IMG/VR virus record: IMGVR_UViG_3300043429_000130
Span: 55,643-119,642 of that record
DNA length: 64,000 bases
DNA from: a virus
Reading direction: 5' to 3' (one strand)
A model generated the notes under the pieces. It saw only the letters and a list, made by a program, of their open reading frames with translations, did not search any database and was not told the origin of the DNA. A program made the translations under genes and the position numbers. Of this stretch, positions 27,786 to 35,208 are shown piece after piece; the first letter of the stretch is position 1; each line of letters starts with the position of its first letter.

Positions 27786-28624
27786 TAGTGTTTAGCTTTT
27801 AGTTTATCTCTGTTATCTTCTAACCAATGTAGTAAGTTAATAACCTCAGCTTTTAAATATGGAAGATCATACTGTACAATATCCTTCACTATAGGATCAC
27901 CATTTGTATCAAGAGCGGTGATTGGGTTACCAAACTTATCTGTACCCACTGTCTCAAATACAATGTGGTGAATAGTAAGTACTCCGGGCTTAAGTCTTGG
28001 ATTGTGCTTAAGAATAATATACATGTACAAGCTAAGCTGTAATGCATAGTGGTTTACGTTACAATCATCTAAATGATTAACAGGAAAGTTCATTTTGGTA
28101 GTTATACCTTCCCAGTTAGTAAAGCCTTCTGTCTTGATTTCTTTGTTAGTCTTATAGTCTGTAATATGTACTTCTCCATTAATCACTTCTACTAAATCTG
28201 ACTGACCACATAAGCCAGCACTCTTTAGGTAAACCATGTGCTCAGGATATACACCATCTGTGAGCTTCTGGTTTGGAGAAAATTTAGTACCCTCAATCTC
28301 AATTGGTTTAAAAATAGGAACAGTACTACCATGTCGTTCCATTGTTTCTAGTGAACATATATCTGATTCTCTGCAGTTGTGATACCATGTACCTAATGTT
28401 GTTGCTCTAAGAGCCTCATTAGCCCATGCTTGTTTAATTTCTTCTGGCGTCATGCCGTACCATTTAGACTTCTTAGACTTAGACGTCTTTTCAGCAATCT
28501 TATCTGCGTCAAATGGTTGTTTAAAGTTACCAATAAAACTTGTAACTGATATCCATTTAGTTATATCCTCTGGATTAATACTTGTGTAACTGTGATCGTG
28601 TGGGGTGAATCTCAAAATGCTCAT
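27785..28624 (-). CDS. PD-(D/E)XK superfamily nuclease
   Basis: 279 residues. The core SDLVEVINGEVHITDYKTNK fits the catalytic pattern Asp, then Asp-x-Lys (ITDYKTNK), of Cas4/RecB-type nucleases, followed by QLSLYMYIIL, the helix motif with Gln found in this superfamily. The N-terminus (VTSFIGNFKQPFDADKIAEK) is typical of phage members. Likely a DNA exonuclease for recombination or host DNA breakdown. No Cas4 cysteines. Confidence 0.8.
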   Translation of the reverse strand: MSILRFTPHDHSYTSINPEDITKWISVTSFIGNFKQPFDADKIAEKTSKSKKSKWYGMTPEEIKQAWANEALRATTLGTWYHNCRESDICSLETMERHGSTVPIFKPIEIEGTKFSPNQKLTDGVYPEHMVYLKSAGLCGQSDLVEVINGEVHITDYKTNKEIKTEGFTNWEGITTKMNFPVNHLDDCNVNHYALQLSLYMYIILKHNPRLKPGVLTIHHIVFETVGTDKFGNPITALDTNGDPIVKDIVQYDLPYLKAEVINLLHWLEDNRDKLKAKH

Positions 28625-28634
28625 ATGTTTATGT

Positions 28635-28964
28635 TTATATTCCTAATTTCTGATTAATCATGTCCTCTTCTTCCTGACTCACTTCAGCTTTCCAGTGTCC
28701 CTTTGGACAATCTGAAGATAGGGATCTAGTTTTGAACCCTAGTGAACAACCGCAACCTCCTACTAAATGATTGCAACATGGGCCAGTGCCGGCCACCATG
28801 CATCCTGTGTCTTCTTCTGTATATGTATCACATGTTTTACAAATATGCATTCTCTGTTGTGCAATTTGCTCTACATCCTCTCTCTTAAAGATAGAATTAG
28901 TCACTCCCTCCAGTATCTGACCCTTGGCTTTCCATATCTTTATTATGTTCTCTTTTAGATTCAT
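28635..28964 (-). CDS. Cysteine-rich zinc-binding protein
   Basis: 109 residues with cysteines in CKTCDTYTEEDTGCMVAGTG followed by PCC and GGCGC, then DCPKGHW, suggesting two bound metals. The start has an ACCAAAAGTA leader. It overlaps the end of the HU-like gene by 68 bases. Role unknown; proteins like this are frequent in Bacteroidota phages by recollection. Confidence 0.6.
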   Translation of the reverse strand: MNLKENIIKIWKAKGQILEGVTNSIFKREDVEQIAQQRMHICKTCDTYTEEDTGCMVAGTGPCCNHLVGGCGCSLGFKTRSLSSDCPKGHWKAEVSQEEEDMINQKLGI

Positions 28965-29328
28965 TACTTTTGGTTTTATGAAGCTTAATAAAATCTTTTC
29001 TTTGTTTCTCTTCTTCCATCAGAGCTTTAATAGCTTTTAGATCAAAAAGAGATTCATCTGTTCTAAATCTAGTGACAATTTCTTGTAAGCCTTTCTGTCT
29101 AAAGTTTTCTTTAAACGTCTCAAGCTTTTCTATCTTGTCATCTAGCTTCCAATGTTTGATTGTAAAATCTCCTAAATTGGTTACATGTATACGAGCGTGT
29201 TTTAAACTAGACAAACTCTTTCTTATTTCCTGCCAGTAAAACGATGTCACATCTGACACCATTTGCTGAGAAACTCCTAGCTGTTCAGCTACTATAGGAA
29301 TAAGATCTTTAGATTTTCTAGGCTTCAA
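28897..29328 (-). CDS. HU/IHF-like DNA-bending protein
   Basis: 143 residues. The first 90 residues follow the HU/IHF pattern: SKDLIPIVAEQLGVSQQMVS, WQEIRKSLSSLKHARIHVTN, then LGDFTIK at the start of the arm. The C-terminal 50 residues are an extra charged helix. The family bends DNA in packaging, replication or recombination. It is next to packaging genes, a setting known in crAss-like phages. Confidence 0.7.
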   Translation of the reverse strand: MKPRKSKDLIPIVAEQLGVSQQMVSDVTSFYWQEIRKSLSSLKHARIHVTNLGDFTIKHWKLDDKIEKLETFKENFRQKGLQEIVTRFRTDESLFDLKAIKALMEEEKQRKDFIKLHKTKSNESKREHNKDMESQGSDTGGSD

Positions 29329-29680
29329 CGCTTAAAAATTTATAGTCTAACAGAATATTCCCGTGTGCATGTAGCTTAAGAGTGGGCTCAATAAATATCT
29401 TTTTCTTATTCTTTCCTTCCTTCTTAATAAGCCCTTTCTTTTCAGCTTTAGTTAGACAGTTACGTACAGACTGTGTGCTAGAGAATATCTTCTTGTCGTG
29501 TGCTTTGTTACAAAAATGTGTAAGTTCTTGAGCTCCCTCTATAGCCAGAAGTGTGAGGCAGTTTAGATCTGCCTCACTCACTGGTATATCAAAGAGGTAG
29601 CAATGTGTGAGTATCTGATACTTGACAATCTGCCAAGTGGTCATCCTCACTCTTTTATCCACCTGATTAACTAATGCCAT
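29318..29680 (-). CDS. Putative winged-helix protein
   Basis: 120 residues. STQSVRNCLTKAEKKGLIKK looks like a recognition helix plus turn, followed by a basic wing (EGKNKKKIFI). An N-terminal helical domain precedes it. It overlaps the HU-like gene by 11 bases. A DNA-binding regulator or small terminase-like role is possible but not shown. Confidence 0.5.
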   Translation of the reverse strand: MALVNQVDKRVRMTTWQIVKYQILTHCYLFDIPVSEADLNCLTLLAIEGAQELTHFCNKAHDKKIFSSTQSVRNCLTKAEKKGLIKKEGKNKKKIFIEPTLKLHAHGNILLDYKFLSVEA

Positions 29681-29686
29681 GTTGAT

Positions 29687-30037
29687 TTATTTTTCTTTCT
29701 TTAATGATCTCTGCTTTTCTACAGGAGGCATTTCAGGAATAATCACTTCATCCCCCACTTTAATACCTTCTTCAGCAAGCTCTGGATTATTATCCATGTC
29801 TTCCTGTGTAATTGTGTGAGGTGTGCCCTGTGGCTTAGCCCCTCCCTGTTGTGTCATTTGAGCAATGAACGCTAAAGCCTTAAGTTCTTCTGCTCTAGAC
29901 ATAGCTAAACCTGTGTTTAACTCCTGTAGCTCTAGCTGAACTTTCTTTACATCAATCTGCTCGTTAATAAAAGCAATGATCTCTTCTTTTGTAGGAACCT
30001 TTTGTTCTTCTACTGTTTGGTTTTCTGTAGTACTCAT
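29687..30037 (-). CDS. Unknown acidic helical protein
   Basis: 116 residues, helical N-terminal two thirds and a Pro-rich, charged C-terminus (PPVEKQRSLKKEK). AAACCAAAAG leader. No family recognised. Confidence 0.5.
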   Translation of the reverse strand: MSTTENQTVEEQKVPTKEEIIAFINEQIDVKKVQLELQELNTGLAMSRAEELKALAFIAQMTQQGGAKPQGTPHTITQEDMDNNPELAEEGIKVGDEVIIPEMPPVEKQRSLKKEK

Positions 30038-30057
30038 CTTTTGGTTTGTTTAAATTG

Positions 30058-30360
30058 TTAAAAGTCTAAATCACTATCATCACCCCCTTCCTCTTCTATA
30101 GAGGATGAGAAGTTAAATTCTGTAAATATTGGTAGGAATTCTAAATACGGGGTGTCAATAATGTAATTATCCCCATGCTCTGTAAAAACCGTGGTGCAGT
30201 TGTAAACAAAAGAATCTTCTTCATTAGAGGTGAGCTTAATAGCCACCACTACACCTAGATGGAAAGCAAACGGCATCCATTGCCCCTTGTCTTCTATACC
30301 CATCATCTCCACTTTATCTATATCTATACTGTGGCAGTGGATGTTGCAACTGTGTATCAT
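30058..30360 (-). CDS. Unknown protein, first gene of the minus-strand late block
   Basis: 100 residues, beta-rich with an acidic tail (EEEGGDDSDLDF). It begins behind an ACCAAACAACAA leader and faces the divergent plus-strand block. A TAAATTTG motif lies about 50 bases upstream on the minus strand. Not recognised. Confidence 0.5.
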   Translation of the reverse strand: MIHSCNIHCHSIDIDKVEMMGIEDKGQWMPFAFHLGVVVAIKLTSNEEDSFVYNCTTVFTEHGDNYIIDTPYLEFLPIFTEFNFSSSIEEEGGDDSDLDF

Positions 30361-30407
30361 TTGTTGTTTGGTTTATATTATAATATACTTAATAAGTTTA
30401 AACTTAA

Positions 30408-30415
30408 CAAATTTA
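30408..30415 (-). promoter_or_regulatory. Candidate -7 promoter element (minus)
   Basis: TAAATTTG on the minus strand matches the Bacteroidota -7 consensus TAnnTTTG and points toward the gene starting at 30,360. The matching -33 TTG is not clear. Confidence 0.4.
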
Positions 30416-30557
30416 ATAATAGATTCCAAACTTACCATAATAATTTTTCAACATTTGTGTATAACCCCCACCTCTTAGTGTACATATATAGACCCCCCCC
30501 CTTGATAACATCCGTAGTAGAGGTTGTGAGTACCCGCCCAACCAAGCTACCCCACCA

Positions 30558-30565
30558 TAAATTTG
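30558..30565 (+). promoter_or_regulatory. Candidate -7 promoter element (plus)
   Basis: TAAATTTG matches TAnnTTTG and would start transcription near 30,571, inside the first hairpin GGGGG-AATA-CCCCC ahead of the hairpin-rich gene. No clear -33 TTG at standard spacing. Confidence 0.4.
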
Positions 30566-30567
30566 AC

Positions 30568-30908
30568 GGGGGAATACCCCCTCGTTTAACAAGTTAAACT
30601 TAAATTTATGGCAGCAACATCATTGCATCTGCTTGCAAAGCAAGCCTTGACCGAAGGTTCAGAGAACCTTACGTTCAACATTTCTACCGTGGAAACTAAG
30701 GCGTTCCCACGTACGAAAAACGTGGCCTTCAGAGCCACGACAGACCAAGGTACTGTCGTGACCTTCTGGGCCAGTAACATGGACTCTGTGGTAGAGTCCA
30801 TTGATGACGACGGAAACTTCCGTGTCATCCCCGGCACCCGCAGAGCGGATGACGGCAGCCTTTGGGATGACTCCCAAAGAAAAGGAATCTGGGATTAACC
30901 CAGATTTC
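30568..30908 (+). repeat. Serial perfect-hairpin array covering a gene
   Basis: At least nine hairpins follow one another: GGGGG/CCCCC (30568-30581), GTTTAAC/GTTAAAC (30584-30599), GCTTGC/GCAAGC (30631-30645), AAGGTTC/GAACCTT (30654-30670), CGTGGAAAC/GTTCCCACG with one mismatch (30688-30711), CGTGGC/GCCACG (30721-30739), CACGACAG/CTGTCGTG (30736-30760), ATGGACTCT/AGAGTCCAT (30779-30801), an 11-bp stem with one bulge (30803-30829), CTTTGGGA/TCCCAAAG (30860-30879) and GGAATCTGGG/CCCAGATTTC (30884-30908). Some arms can also pair with the next one. Confidence 0.85.
30608..30898 (+). CDS. Unknown 96-residue protein encoded in a hairpin chain
   Basis: First gene of the plus-strand block. The sequence is much less AT-rich than its neighbours and reads with varied third positions. 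The protein (MAATSLHLLAKQALTEGSEN ... SLWDDSQRKGIWD) has a mixed hydrophilic composition with repeated Asp-Asp pairs; no family recognised. The ATG follows TAAATTT, the usual A/T leader. Almost the whole message folds into consecutive stems, and the stop codon lies in the loop of a terminator. High early expression with a protected message is one reading; a structured RNA that also carries an open frame is another. Confidence 0.65.
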   Translation: MAATSLHLLAKQALTEGSENLTFNISTVETKAFPRTKNVAFRATTDQGTVVTFWASNMDSVVESIDDDGNFRVIPGTRRADDGSLWDDSQRKGIWD

Positions 30909-30915
30909 TTTTTTC
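30884..30915 (+). terminator. Terminator overlapping the stop of the hairpin gene
   Basis: Stem GGAATCTGGG/CCCAGATTTC (one G-U pair), loop ATTAA holding the TAA stop, then a run of T. Confidence 0.8.
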
Positions 30916-30931
30916 TGTTCAGTCATACCAC

Positions 30932-30983
30932 AACTCGGTACTACGTCTTATATAGTTTTTCTGTTAGGATGCAGTACTGAGTT
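30932..30983 (+). promoter_or_regulatory. Long imperfect hairpin
   Basis: AACTCGGTACTACGTC (30932-30947) pairs with GATGCAGTACTGAGTT (30968-30983), 16 positions with two G-U pairs and one A-C mismatch, loop 20. The G-U pairs work only on the plus strand, so a plus-strand RNA is likely selected. It may be a leader or processing site for the next small gene. Confidence 0.5.
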
Positions 30984-31018
30984 TGTCCTATTTATCCACC
31001 ATCCTTAACTTATGTCTT

Positions 31019-31171
31019 ATGATTAGATCTAAGAACCTTATGTTTGCTACCTGGGAAGTATTCCGTAACTGGTATGCATACATGAAACTACGCTTTGTTA
31101 ACCTAAAGCTTAGACTAGCCAAGCTAGCACCTGGATATACATCCAAAGTTTTTGTTGTCATTACGTATTAA
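31019..31171 (+). CDS. Small basic protein
   Basis: 50 residues from the ATG at 31,019 (MIRSKNLMFATWEVFRNWYA); an ATG at 31,013 ends after four codons. Aromatic and Lys/Arg-rich, possibly amphipathic helical. Not recognised. Confidence 0.4.
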   Translation: MIRSKNLMFATWEVFRNWYAYMKLRFVNLKLRLAKLAPGYTSKVFVVITY

Positions 31172-31205
31172 ACAACATTTATACACGTTAACGTATGACA
31201 CTGTG

Positions 31206-31236
31206 AGTGGTAGTTAACCTCTACCACTTACTTTTA
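31206..31236 (+). terminator. Hairpin terminator
   Basis: AGTGGTAG/CTACCACT, loop TTAACCT, followed by TACTTTTATCC, downstream of the small basic gene. Confidence 0.6.
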
Positions 31237-31242
31237 TCCTTT

Positions 31243-31291
31243 AAATAGCATCTAAACCACCCTTTTGGAGCGGATAAGATAGCTATAAATA
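31243..31291 (+). promoter_or_regulatory. Repeated element upstream of the membrane protein gene (copy 2)
   Basis: AAATAGCATCTAA, a 14-base spacer, then GCGGATAAGATAGCTATAAA, matching the arrangement at 20,059-20,096 in both parts. Here the plus-strand gene at 31,331 follows within 40 bases. Confidence 0.4.
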
Positions 31292-31330
31292 CACTAATCC
31301 ATTCACTCACCCTCTTAATAATTAGATATT

Positions 31331-31549
31331 ATGAAATCTATTATGTTATTAGTTATCTACTTTGTCTCATACATATTCTTCTTCCTCTTACTCTCCACTG
31401 TAGGTATGTTCTTTACTTCCTATATAGAGACTATTACATCTGACGGCTGGTTCATAGCTTACAGCATGTTCCTTGGTTGGTGGTTAGCCATCTTCCCAGC
31501 CCGTGAGTACTACATCATGAATGAAGAGTATTTTGAAAGAGTATTTTAA
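31331..31549 (+). CDS. Small two-helix membrane protein
   Basis: 72 residues. Hydrophobic segments at about 4-30 and 38-55 (WFIAYSMFLGWWLAIF), charged C-terminus. It could act in membrane takeover or superinfection exclusion; nothing more specific is visible. Confidence 0.55.
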   Translation: MKSIMLLVIYFVSYIFFFLLLSTVGMFFTSYIETITSDGWFIAYSMFLGWWLAIFPAREYYIMNEEYFERVF

Positions 31550-31553
31550 GACA

Positions 31554-31629
31554 GCTCATATTTGACCCCATTAACATAGATATTATATAGTATACTCTAT
31601 ACTGTGTTAAGGAGAGCTCAAATATGAGC
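31554..31629 (+). repeat. 12-bp inverted repeat between small genes
   Basis: GCTCATATTTGA (31554-31565) and TCAAATATGAGC (31618-31629) are perfect complements around 52 bases that include ATAGTATACTCTAT. No T tract follows. Possibly an RNA processing hairpin or protein-binding site between two early genes. Confidence 0.6.
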
Positions 31630-31649
31630 CCACTAAAAGTTTTATTCCT

Positions 31650-31826
31650 ATGGAAAACATGAGATTTTTCCCCCTCAAAGTAGTTATGCCAGATGGTCAA
31701 GTGTACACACAATCTGTGTATGCTTGTACCAGATGGCATGCTATAGAGAGATTATACTCTAGAATGTCAGAGTATCAGCCCAATCGTGCTATGTACAAGC
31801 TGGCACGCAAGACTAAAAACGCATAG
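31650..31826 (+). CDS. Small unknown protein
   Basis: 58 residues, MENMRFFPLKVVMPDGQVYT ... YKLARKTKNA. Reads like a compact beta-hairpin plus helix protein with a basic tail. Starts 20 bases after the inverted repeat. Confidence 0.5.
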   Translation: MENMRFFPLKVVMPDGQVYTQSVYACTRWHAIERLYSRMSEYQPNRAMYKLARKTKNA

Positions 31827-31922
31827 TTTAACGATAGGAGTTTATCTGGTCTACTTCATTGATCAGAGGCTTTGTAGGTAGAGGCTCAAAACCTACATAT
31901 TTTCTATTTCTTATATACGTCC

Positions 31923-32057
31923 ATGAAAAAGCTCCACAAACTCAGCCTAATAGAGACAGTGTTCTTTATTATAGGTTTATCATTACTTATCACTGGCCTA
32001 ATAGTATGGTGGTCACGCTTCCTAGAAGTGCACAAATTCCTACTAATGACAGTTTAA
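31923..32057 (+). CDS. Small single-span membrane protein
   Basis: 44 residues with one transmembrane segment (ETVFFIIGLSLLITGLIVWW) and a basic N-terminus. The longer frame across this stretch in another phase reads as a shadow. A TGTAGGT/ACCTACA hairpin lies at 31,869-31,894 just upstream. Confidence 0.5.
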   Translation: MKKLHKLSLIETVFFIIGLSLLITGLIVWWSRFLEVHKFLLMTV

Positions 32058-32146
32058 CTTAATATGGATGGTTAGTGAATCCCTGGAGATCATATCAAAG
32101 GGGAAACTAACTTCCTAAATCATTTACTAATTCTTAATCTAACTAT

Positions 32147-32518
32147 ATGGTAAAGAAATTTTATCAAGAAGAAAACGGACGATGGTACATAGATCTACCA
32201 GAGTACATAGAATCAGGAGTTGGCACCAAAGCCAATCTTGAAATGGTGGCAGGTGCAGATACATTCTTATCTACACTAGCAAAAGGTGAAAGAACAATCA
32301 CTATTGAGTTTACAGATGAACACTTTGATGGTCATGATGTACAGCTTATTAGATCATCAAATTATGGTTATACATCTGAACTAATAGATGAAGCAGAACT
32401 TGACGCAGGTGCATGGTATACAGTGAAAGACAACAATCATGATTTATGGTTATGTCCTGTTGTACTATATCTGTTCAATAACACCTACCCAGAAAACATA
32501 TTTATTAAAATTCATTAA
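32147..32518 (+). CDS. Unknown soluble protein
   Basis: 123 residues, acidic, mixed alpha/beta, starting MVKKFYQEENGRWYIDLPEY. Resembles small phage and plasmid proteins of unknown function. Preceded by a GTTAGT/ACTAAC hairpin (32,070-32,111). Confidence 0.6.
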   Translation: MVKKFYQEENGRWYIDLPEYIESGVGTKANLEMVAGADTFLSTLAKGERTITIEFTDEHFDGHDVQLIRSSNYGYTSELIDEAELDAGAWYTVKDNNHDLWLCPVVLYLFNNTYPENIFIKIH

Positions 32519-32528
32519 ATCAAGTACA

Positions 32529-32660
32529 TTGAAAAAGTTATTAATCCTTAGCATTATCACTATGCTAGGAACAAGTTGTGTAGTTTACAACCCTTACAAA
32601 CCACATCCACCAAAACAATATAGATGTGTGGTAGGTAAGACAAACTACTGGATTAAGTAA
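32529..32660 (+). CDS. Small lipoprotein (TTG start)
   Basis: 43 residues from TTG at 32,529: KKLLILSIITMLGTSCVVYN, a basic N-terminus, hydrophobic core and a cysteine after GTS, close to a lipobox. The remainder is Pro/Lys-rich. No in-frame ATG lies near; an ATG at 32,439 would add a poor 30-residue leader inside the previous gene. Probably anchored in the envelope. Confidence 0.5.
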   Translation: MKKLLILSIITMLGTSCVVYNPYKPHPPKQYRCVVGKTNYWIK

Positions 32661-32683
32661 TTAACCTCCTAAATTCATTACAA

Positions 32684-33172
32684 ATGAAAGTATTCAGTTT
32701 AACTGCCTTTGGGCATAAGAGAAGTATAACTGTTAAGGTAGATAGATACCTTAACAACCGTATTGCATTACAATTAAATGATGCAATAGATGGACAACCG
32801 TATGCTGTGGCTACGGTCAATATGCCAGAAGTATTACTGGCTGATAACGAAGTGCTTATTAAAGACTACTCAGAGAATGAGGGTATGATGGACTTCTTAA
32901 CAAAGTATAACATTGTTACACCTACACAGAATGGTATACAATCTGGCTTTGTGTGGTTACCTGTAGCTATTGTTAACGATGAATCTGTATGGGGTGAAGT
33001 ACCTAATCCATATTCTCTTAACGAAGAGCCAGAATATAACCAGTTAGATCCGGCACCTGATGAGATTAACACCACTACAGGTAAATCTATGTGGATCATC
33101 AAAGACTATCGTATATGGGCAGATAGTTATAAACAAGCCCTTGAGTTATTACCTTTAATAGAACAAGCATGA
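32684..33172 (+). CDS. DUF4313-like protein
   Basis: 162 residues. The run YLNNRIALQLNDAIDGQPYA ... VLIKDYSENEGMMDFL resembles, from memory, the DUF4313 family found on Bacteroidota plasmids and phages, function unknown. The stop overlaps the start of the next gene (ATGA). Confidence 0.6.
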   Translation: MKVFSLTAFGHKRSITVKVDRYLNNRIALQLNDAIDGQPYAVATVNMPEVLLADNEVLIKDYSENEGMMDFLTKYNIVTPTQNGIQSGFVWLPVAIVNDESVWGEVPNPYSLNEEPEYNQLDPAPDEINTTTGKSMWIIKDYRIWADSYKQALELLPLIEQA

Positions 33173-33399
33173 CCAGAATAAATAAAATTACGGTGGCTAT
33201 TGTTGGTATTATACTACTATGCATAGCCATAACTTATTACAATGCTCTTAAGCATTACAAATTACAACAGGTAACTTATGATCTACCTGAAGAGTTTAAT
33301 CCTCAGACCATATCACATGATAGATCTGATGCAACTCAGATGATGGTGGTGTATGATACACTTACCAATACTTACATTTTTGAGTTCATGGATAAATAA
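33169..33399 (+). CDS. Membrane-anchored small protein
   Basis: 76 residues with one N-terminal transmembrane helix (ITVAIVGIILLCIAITYY) and a soluble C-terminal part outside or inside the membrane. Coupled to the gene upstream by ATGA overlap. Confidence 0.55.
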   Translation: MTRINKITVAIVGIILLCIAITYYNALKHYKLQQVTYDLPEEFNPQTISHDRSDATQMMVVYDTLTNTYIFEFMDK

Positions 33400-33401
33400 T
33401 T

Positions 33402-33665
33402 AAAGACGGTGAAGCTAGCATGAGCTAGTAGGGCACGCTCATGCTCAAATCTGGAAAACAGGACTGATCAACCATGAGCTACTACAGATGATATGGCTGT
33501 CGTGAGGGGGGCTTATGAAAAGGACTGCTGCTTTGATTAACTTCATGTTAGTCAGTATGTCTCAGTAGTAAATAAAACACTGACACTAACAGCATAGCTG
33601 CTTAGCATTAAGGAACACCAACCACAATCAGTACGTTAAGCTGATTATTTTCTAAATTAATTCTT
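33402..33665 (+). ncRNA. Structured non-coding block
   Basis: No convincing gene in about 280 bases. Helices: AGCATGAGC/GCTCATGCT (33417-33445, 9 bp), GTTAG-TCAGT with ACTGA-CTAAC (33547-33590, 10 bp with a 2-base bulge) and AATCAG/CTGATT (33626-33646) followed by ATTTTC, terminator-like. The segment is less AT-rich than its flanks. A small RNA or long regulated leader of the next gene. Confidence 0.5.
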
Positions 33666-33681
33666 TACATACATACTAATC

Positions 33682-34089
33682 ATGTCACAGAAAAAACTAA
33701 CACCCACAATTGCTAAAGCATTAGCAGAACAAGTTCGTGAAGAACTTAAAAAGAATGCCTCTGCTCATGCAGAGAAGATTAAACAAGATATTAAAGCTTC
33801 TAAGGATTACAAACAGCTTTGTAAGTATGACCAGCAGATGTCAGAAATTAGAACTAAAATAGATGAACTAAGACATGCTATACAGGATAAACATTCTGGC
33901 ATGCTGGCTGACGTATCTATCTATTCTTATAGAGCAGGAGAACAAAGTATTACTATCAGAGAAACTGCTATGGTTTCTGTAGAAGGTATTAAGAACATGA
34001 TCTTGTTAGATGATTACTTCTCTAACAGTAGTGATACTCCAGAAGAACTAGTACAACGTATTGTACAGAAGATTATTAAAACTAAGTAA
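33682..34089 (+). CDS. Unknown helical protein
   Basis: 135 residues with a long N-terminal coiled-coil region (VREELKKNASAHAEKIKQDI ... RTKIDELRHAIQD) and a short C-terminal domain. Not recognised. Confidence 0.55.
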   Translation: MSQKKLTPTIAKALAEQVREELKKNASAHAEKIKQDIKASKDYKQLCKYDQQMSEIRTKIDELRHAIQDKHSGMLADVSIYSYRAGEQSITIRETAMVSVEGIKNMILLDDYFSNSSDTPEELVQRIVQKIIKTK

Positions 34090-34123
34090 AAAGATTATTT
34101 ATTAATTCCTAAAAACAAATAAG

Positions 34124-34495
34124 ATGGTTAATCAACAAAAGCCACAGAAATTCTTCGTTAATGAAGAAATCAGTAAGTTAATGCCATATATTAATGGCAG
34201 TCTTAAGTTTGACTACAATGTAGCTAAAACATTGGCTACAGAGTTGTCTAGAACTACAAACTCTGTTTATCAGTATGTTCGTAAGCAGAAGAAAAATTAC
34301 AAGAACATGGGTAGAGTTACTAGAAAGTACACTAAAAGAGTTAAAGCAGACTCAACTAAGTCAGTTGATAAATCTGTAGTTAACAACCAAGGTGTGCTTA
34401 AACATGGTGAGTTTATCATCCCAATCAACTCTTTTGAACTACGTAGTGACAAAGGAGTAACAAGCTTAGTTCTTAAGTTTGAAAAGTCTATTTAA
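34124..34495 (+). CDS. Putative DNA-binding protein
   Basis: 123 residues. KTLATELSRTTNSVYQYVRK reads as a helix-turn-helix, followed by a very basic linker (RVTRKYTKRVKADSTK) and a small beta domain. Its own terminator follows. A transcription regulator is plausible. Confidence 0.5.
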   Translation: MVNQQKPQKFFVNEEISKLMPYINGSLKFDYNVAKTLATELSRTTNSVYQYVRKQKKNYKNMGRVTRKYTKRVKADSTKSVDKSVVNNQGVLKHGEFIIPINSFELRSDKGVTSLVLKFEKSI

Positions 34496-34502
34496 TTCAC
34501 AC

Positions 34503-34532
34503 AAGAGGGACTGTAACAGGTCCCTCTTTTAT
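34503..34532 (+). terminator. Rho-independent terminator
   Basis: AAGAGGGAC/GTCCCTCTT, loop TGTAACAG, then TTAT. Confidence 0.8.
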
Positions 34533-34542
34533 AATTAGTGTT

Positions 34543-35124
34543 ATGATACTAAAAAACAGAGAGTTTGATCACACTCAAGACCATTTTCATGAAGCTATGC
34601 AGATTCCTAGTTATATAAGAACTAGATGTCGTGAACGTATATTCTTTTCAGCTTTTTCTAATGCTTTACAAAGAATAGAACTATTTGAGGATGAAGATGA
34701 CGCCCCTAAAGAAATGTCTACTGTAACAGGAGACTTGCAACGTACTCTTAGTATGATTACTGATGATTTAGAGTACGAATACACATTACTTACTTTCTAT
34801 GGTCATCAAAAGATGGCTATGGAAGCATTTGGTAGGTATAAGTATTTAAATTCTAAGGATCAATCTAAAGAAGATAAGCTTAAACTAAGTATTATCAATC
34901 TTATTCAAGAGCTTAAGGATAGAGACGATGATGATGATGACAAGAAAGAAGAAGAGGATGAGATTGATAACATCACTGTTAATACTATTATTAAAAGAAT
35001 ATCTATTGTTAAAGACTCACACTATAACTTTGATGTATACTTAAAACAGCTTACTCAAAAGCTAAGTAGCCGTCCAGATGGTGATTTTAACGTAGATGAC
35101 TTTCTAAAAAATATCTTTGATTAG
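34543..35124 (+). CDS. Unknown acidic protein
   Basis: 193 residues, helical, with an Asp/Glu run at about 127-141 (DRDDDDDDKKEEEDE). The first half (YIRTRCRERIFFSAFSNALQ) looks folded. Lies between two terminators, so it is probably its own transcript. Not recognised. Confidence 0.55.
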   Translation: MILKNREFDHTQDHFHEAMQIPSYIRTRCRERIFFSAFSNALQRIELFEDEDDAPKEMSTVTGDLQRTLSMITDDLEYEYTLLTFYGHQKMAMEAFGRYKYLNSKDQSKEDKLKLSIINLIQELKDRDDDDDDKKEEEDEIDNITVNTIIKRISIVKDSHYNFDVYLKQLTQKLSSRPDGDFNVDDFLKNIFD

Positions 35125-35147
35125 GATTTAGGGTTAGTGAGTAAGGT

Positions 35148-35182
35148 GTAGATGGGAGTCTTTGACTCCCTCTACATTTTTT
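35148..35182 (+). terminator. Rho-independent terminator
   Basis: GTAGATGGGAGTC and GACTCCCTCTAC pair with one bulged T, loop TTT, followed by ATTTTTT. Confidence 0.85.
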
Positions 35183-35208
35183 ACATATCTAATACAATCA
35201 CATAGTAC

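Noticed and set aside
30586-30877. Two minus-strand frames across the hairpin gene
   Set aside because: They arise because palindromic stems read openly on both strands; the plus frame has the phage-type leader and the terminator.
31859-32062. 67-codon plus-strand frame
   Set aside because: Overlaps a clear single-span membrane protein in another frame and itself looks random.
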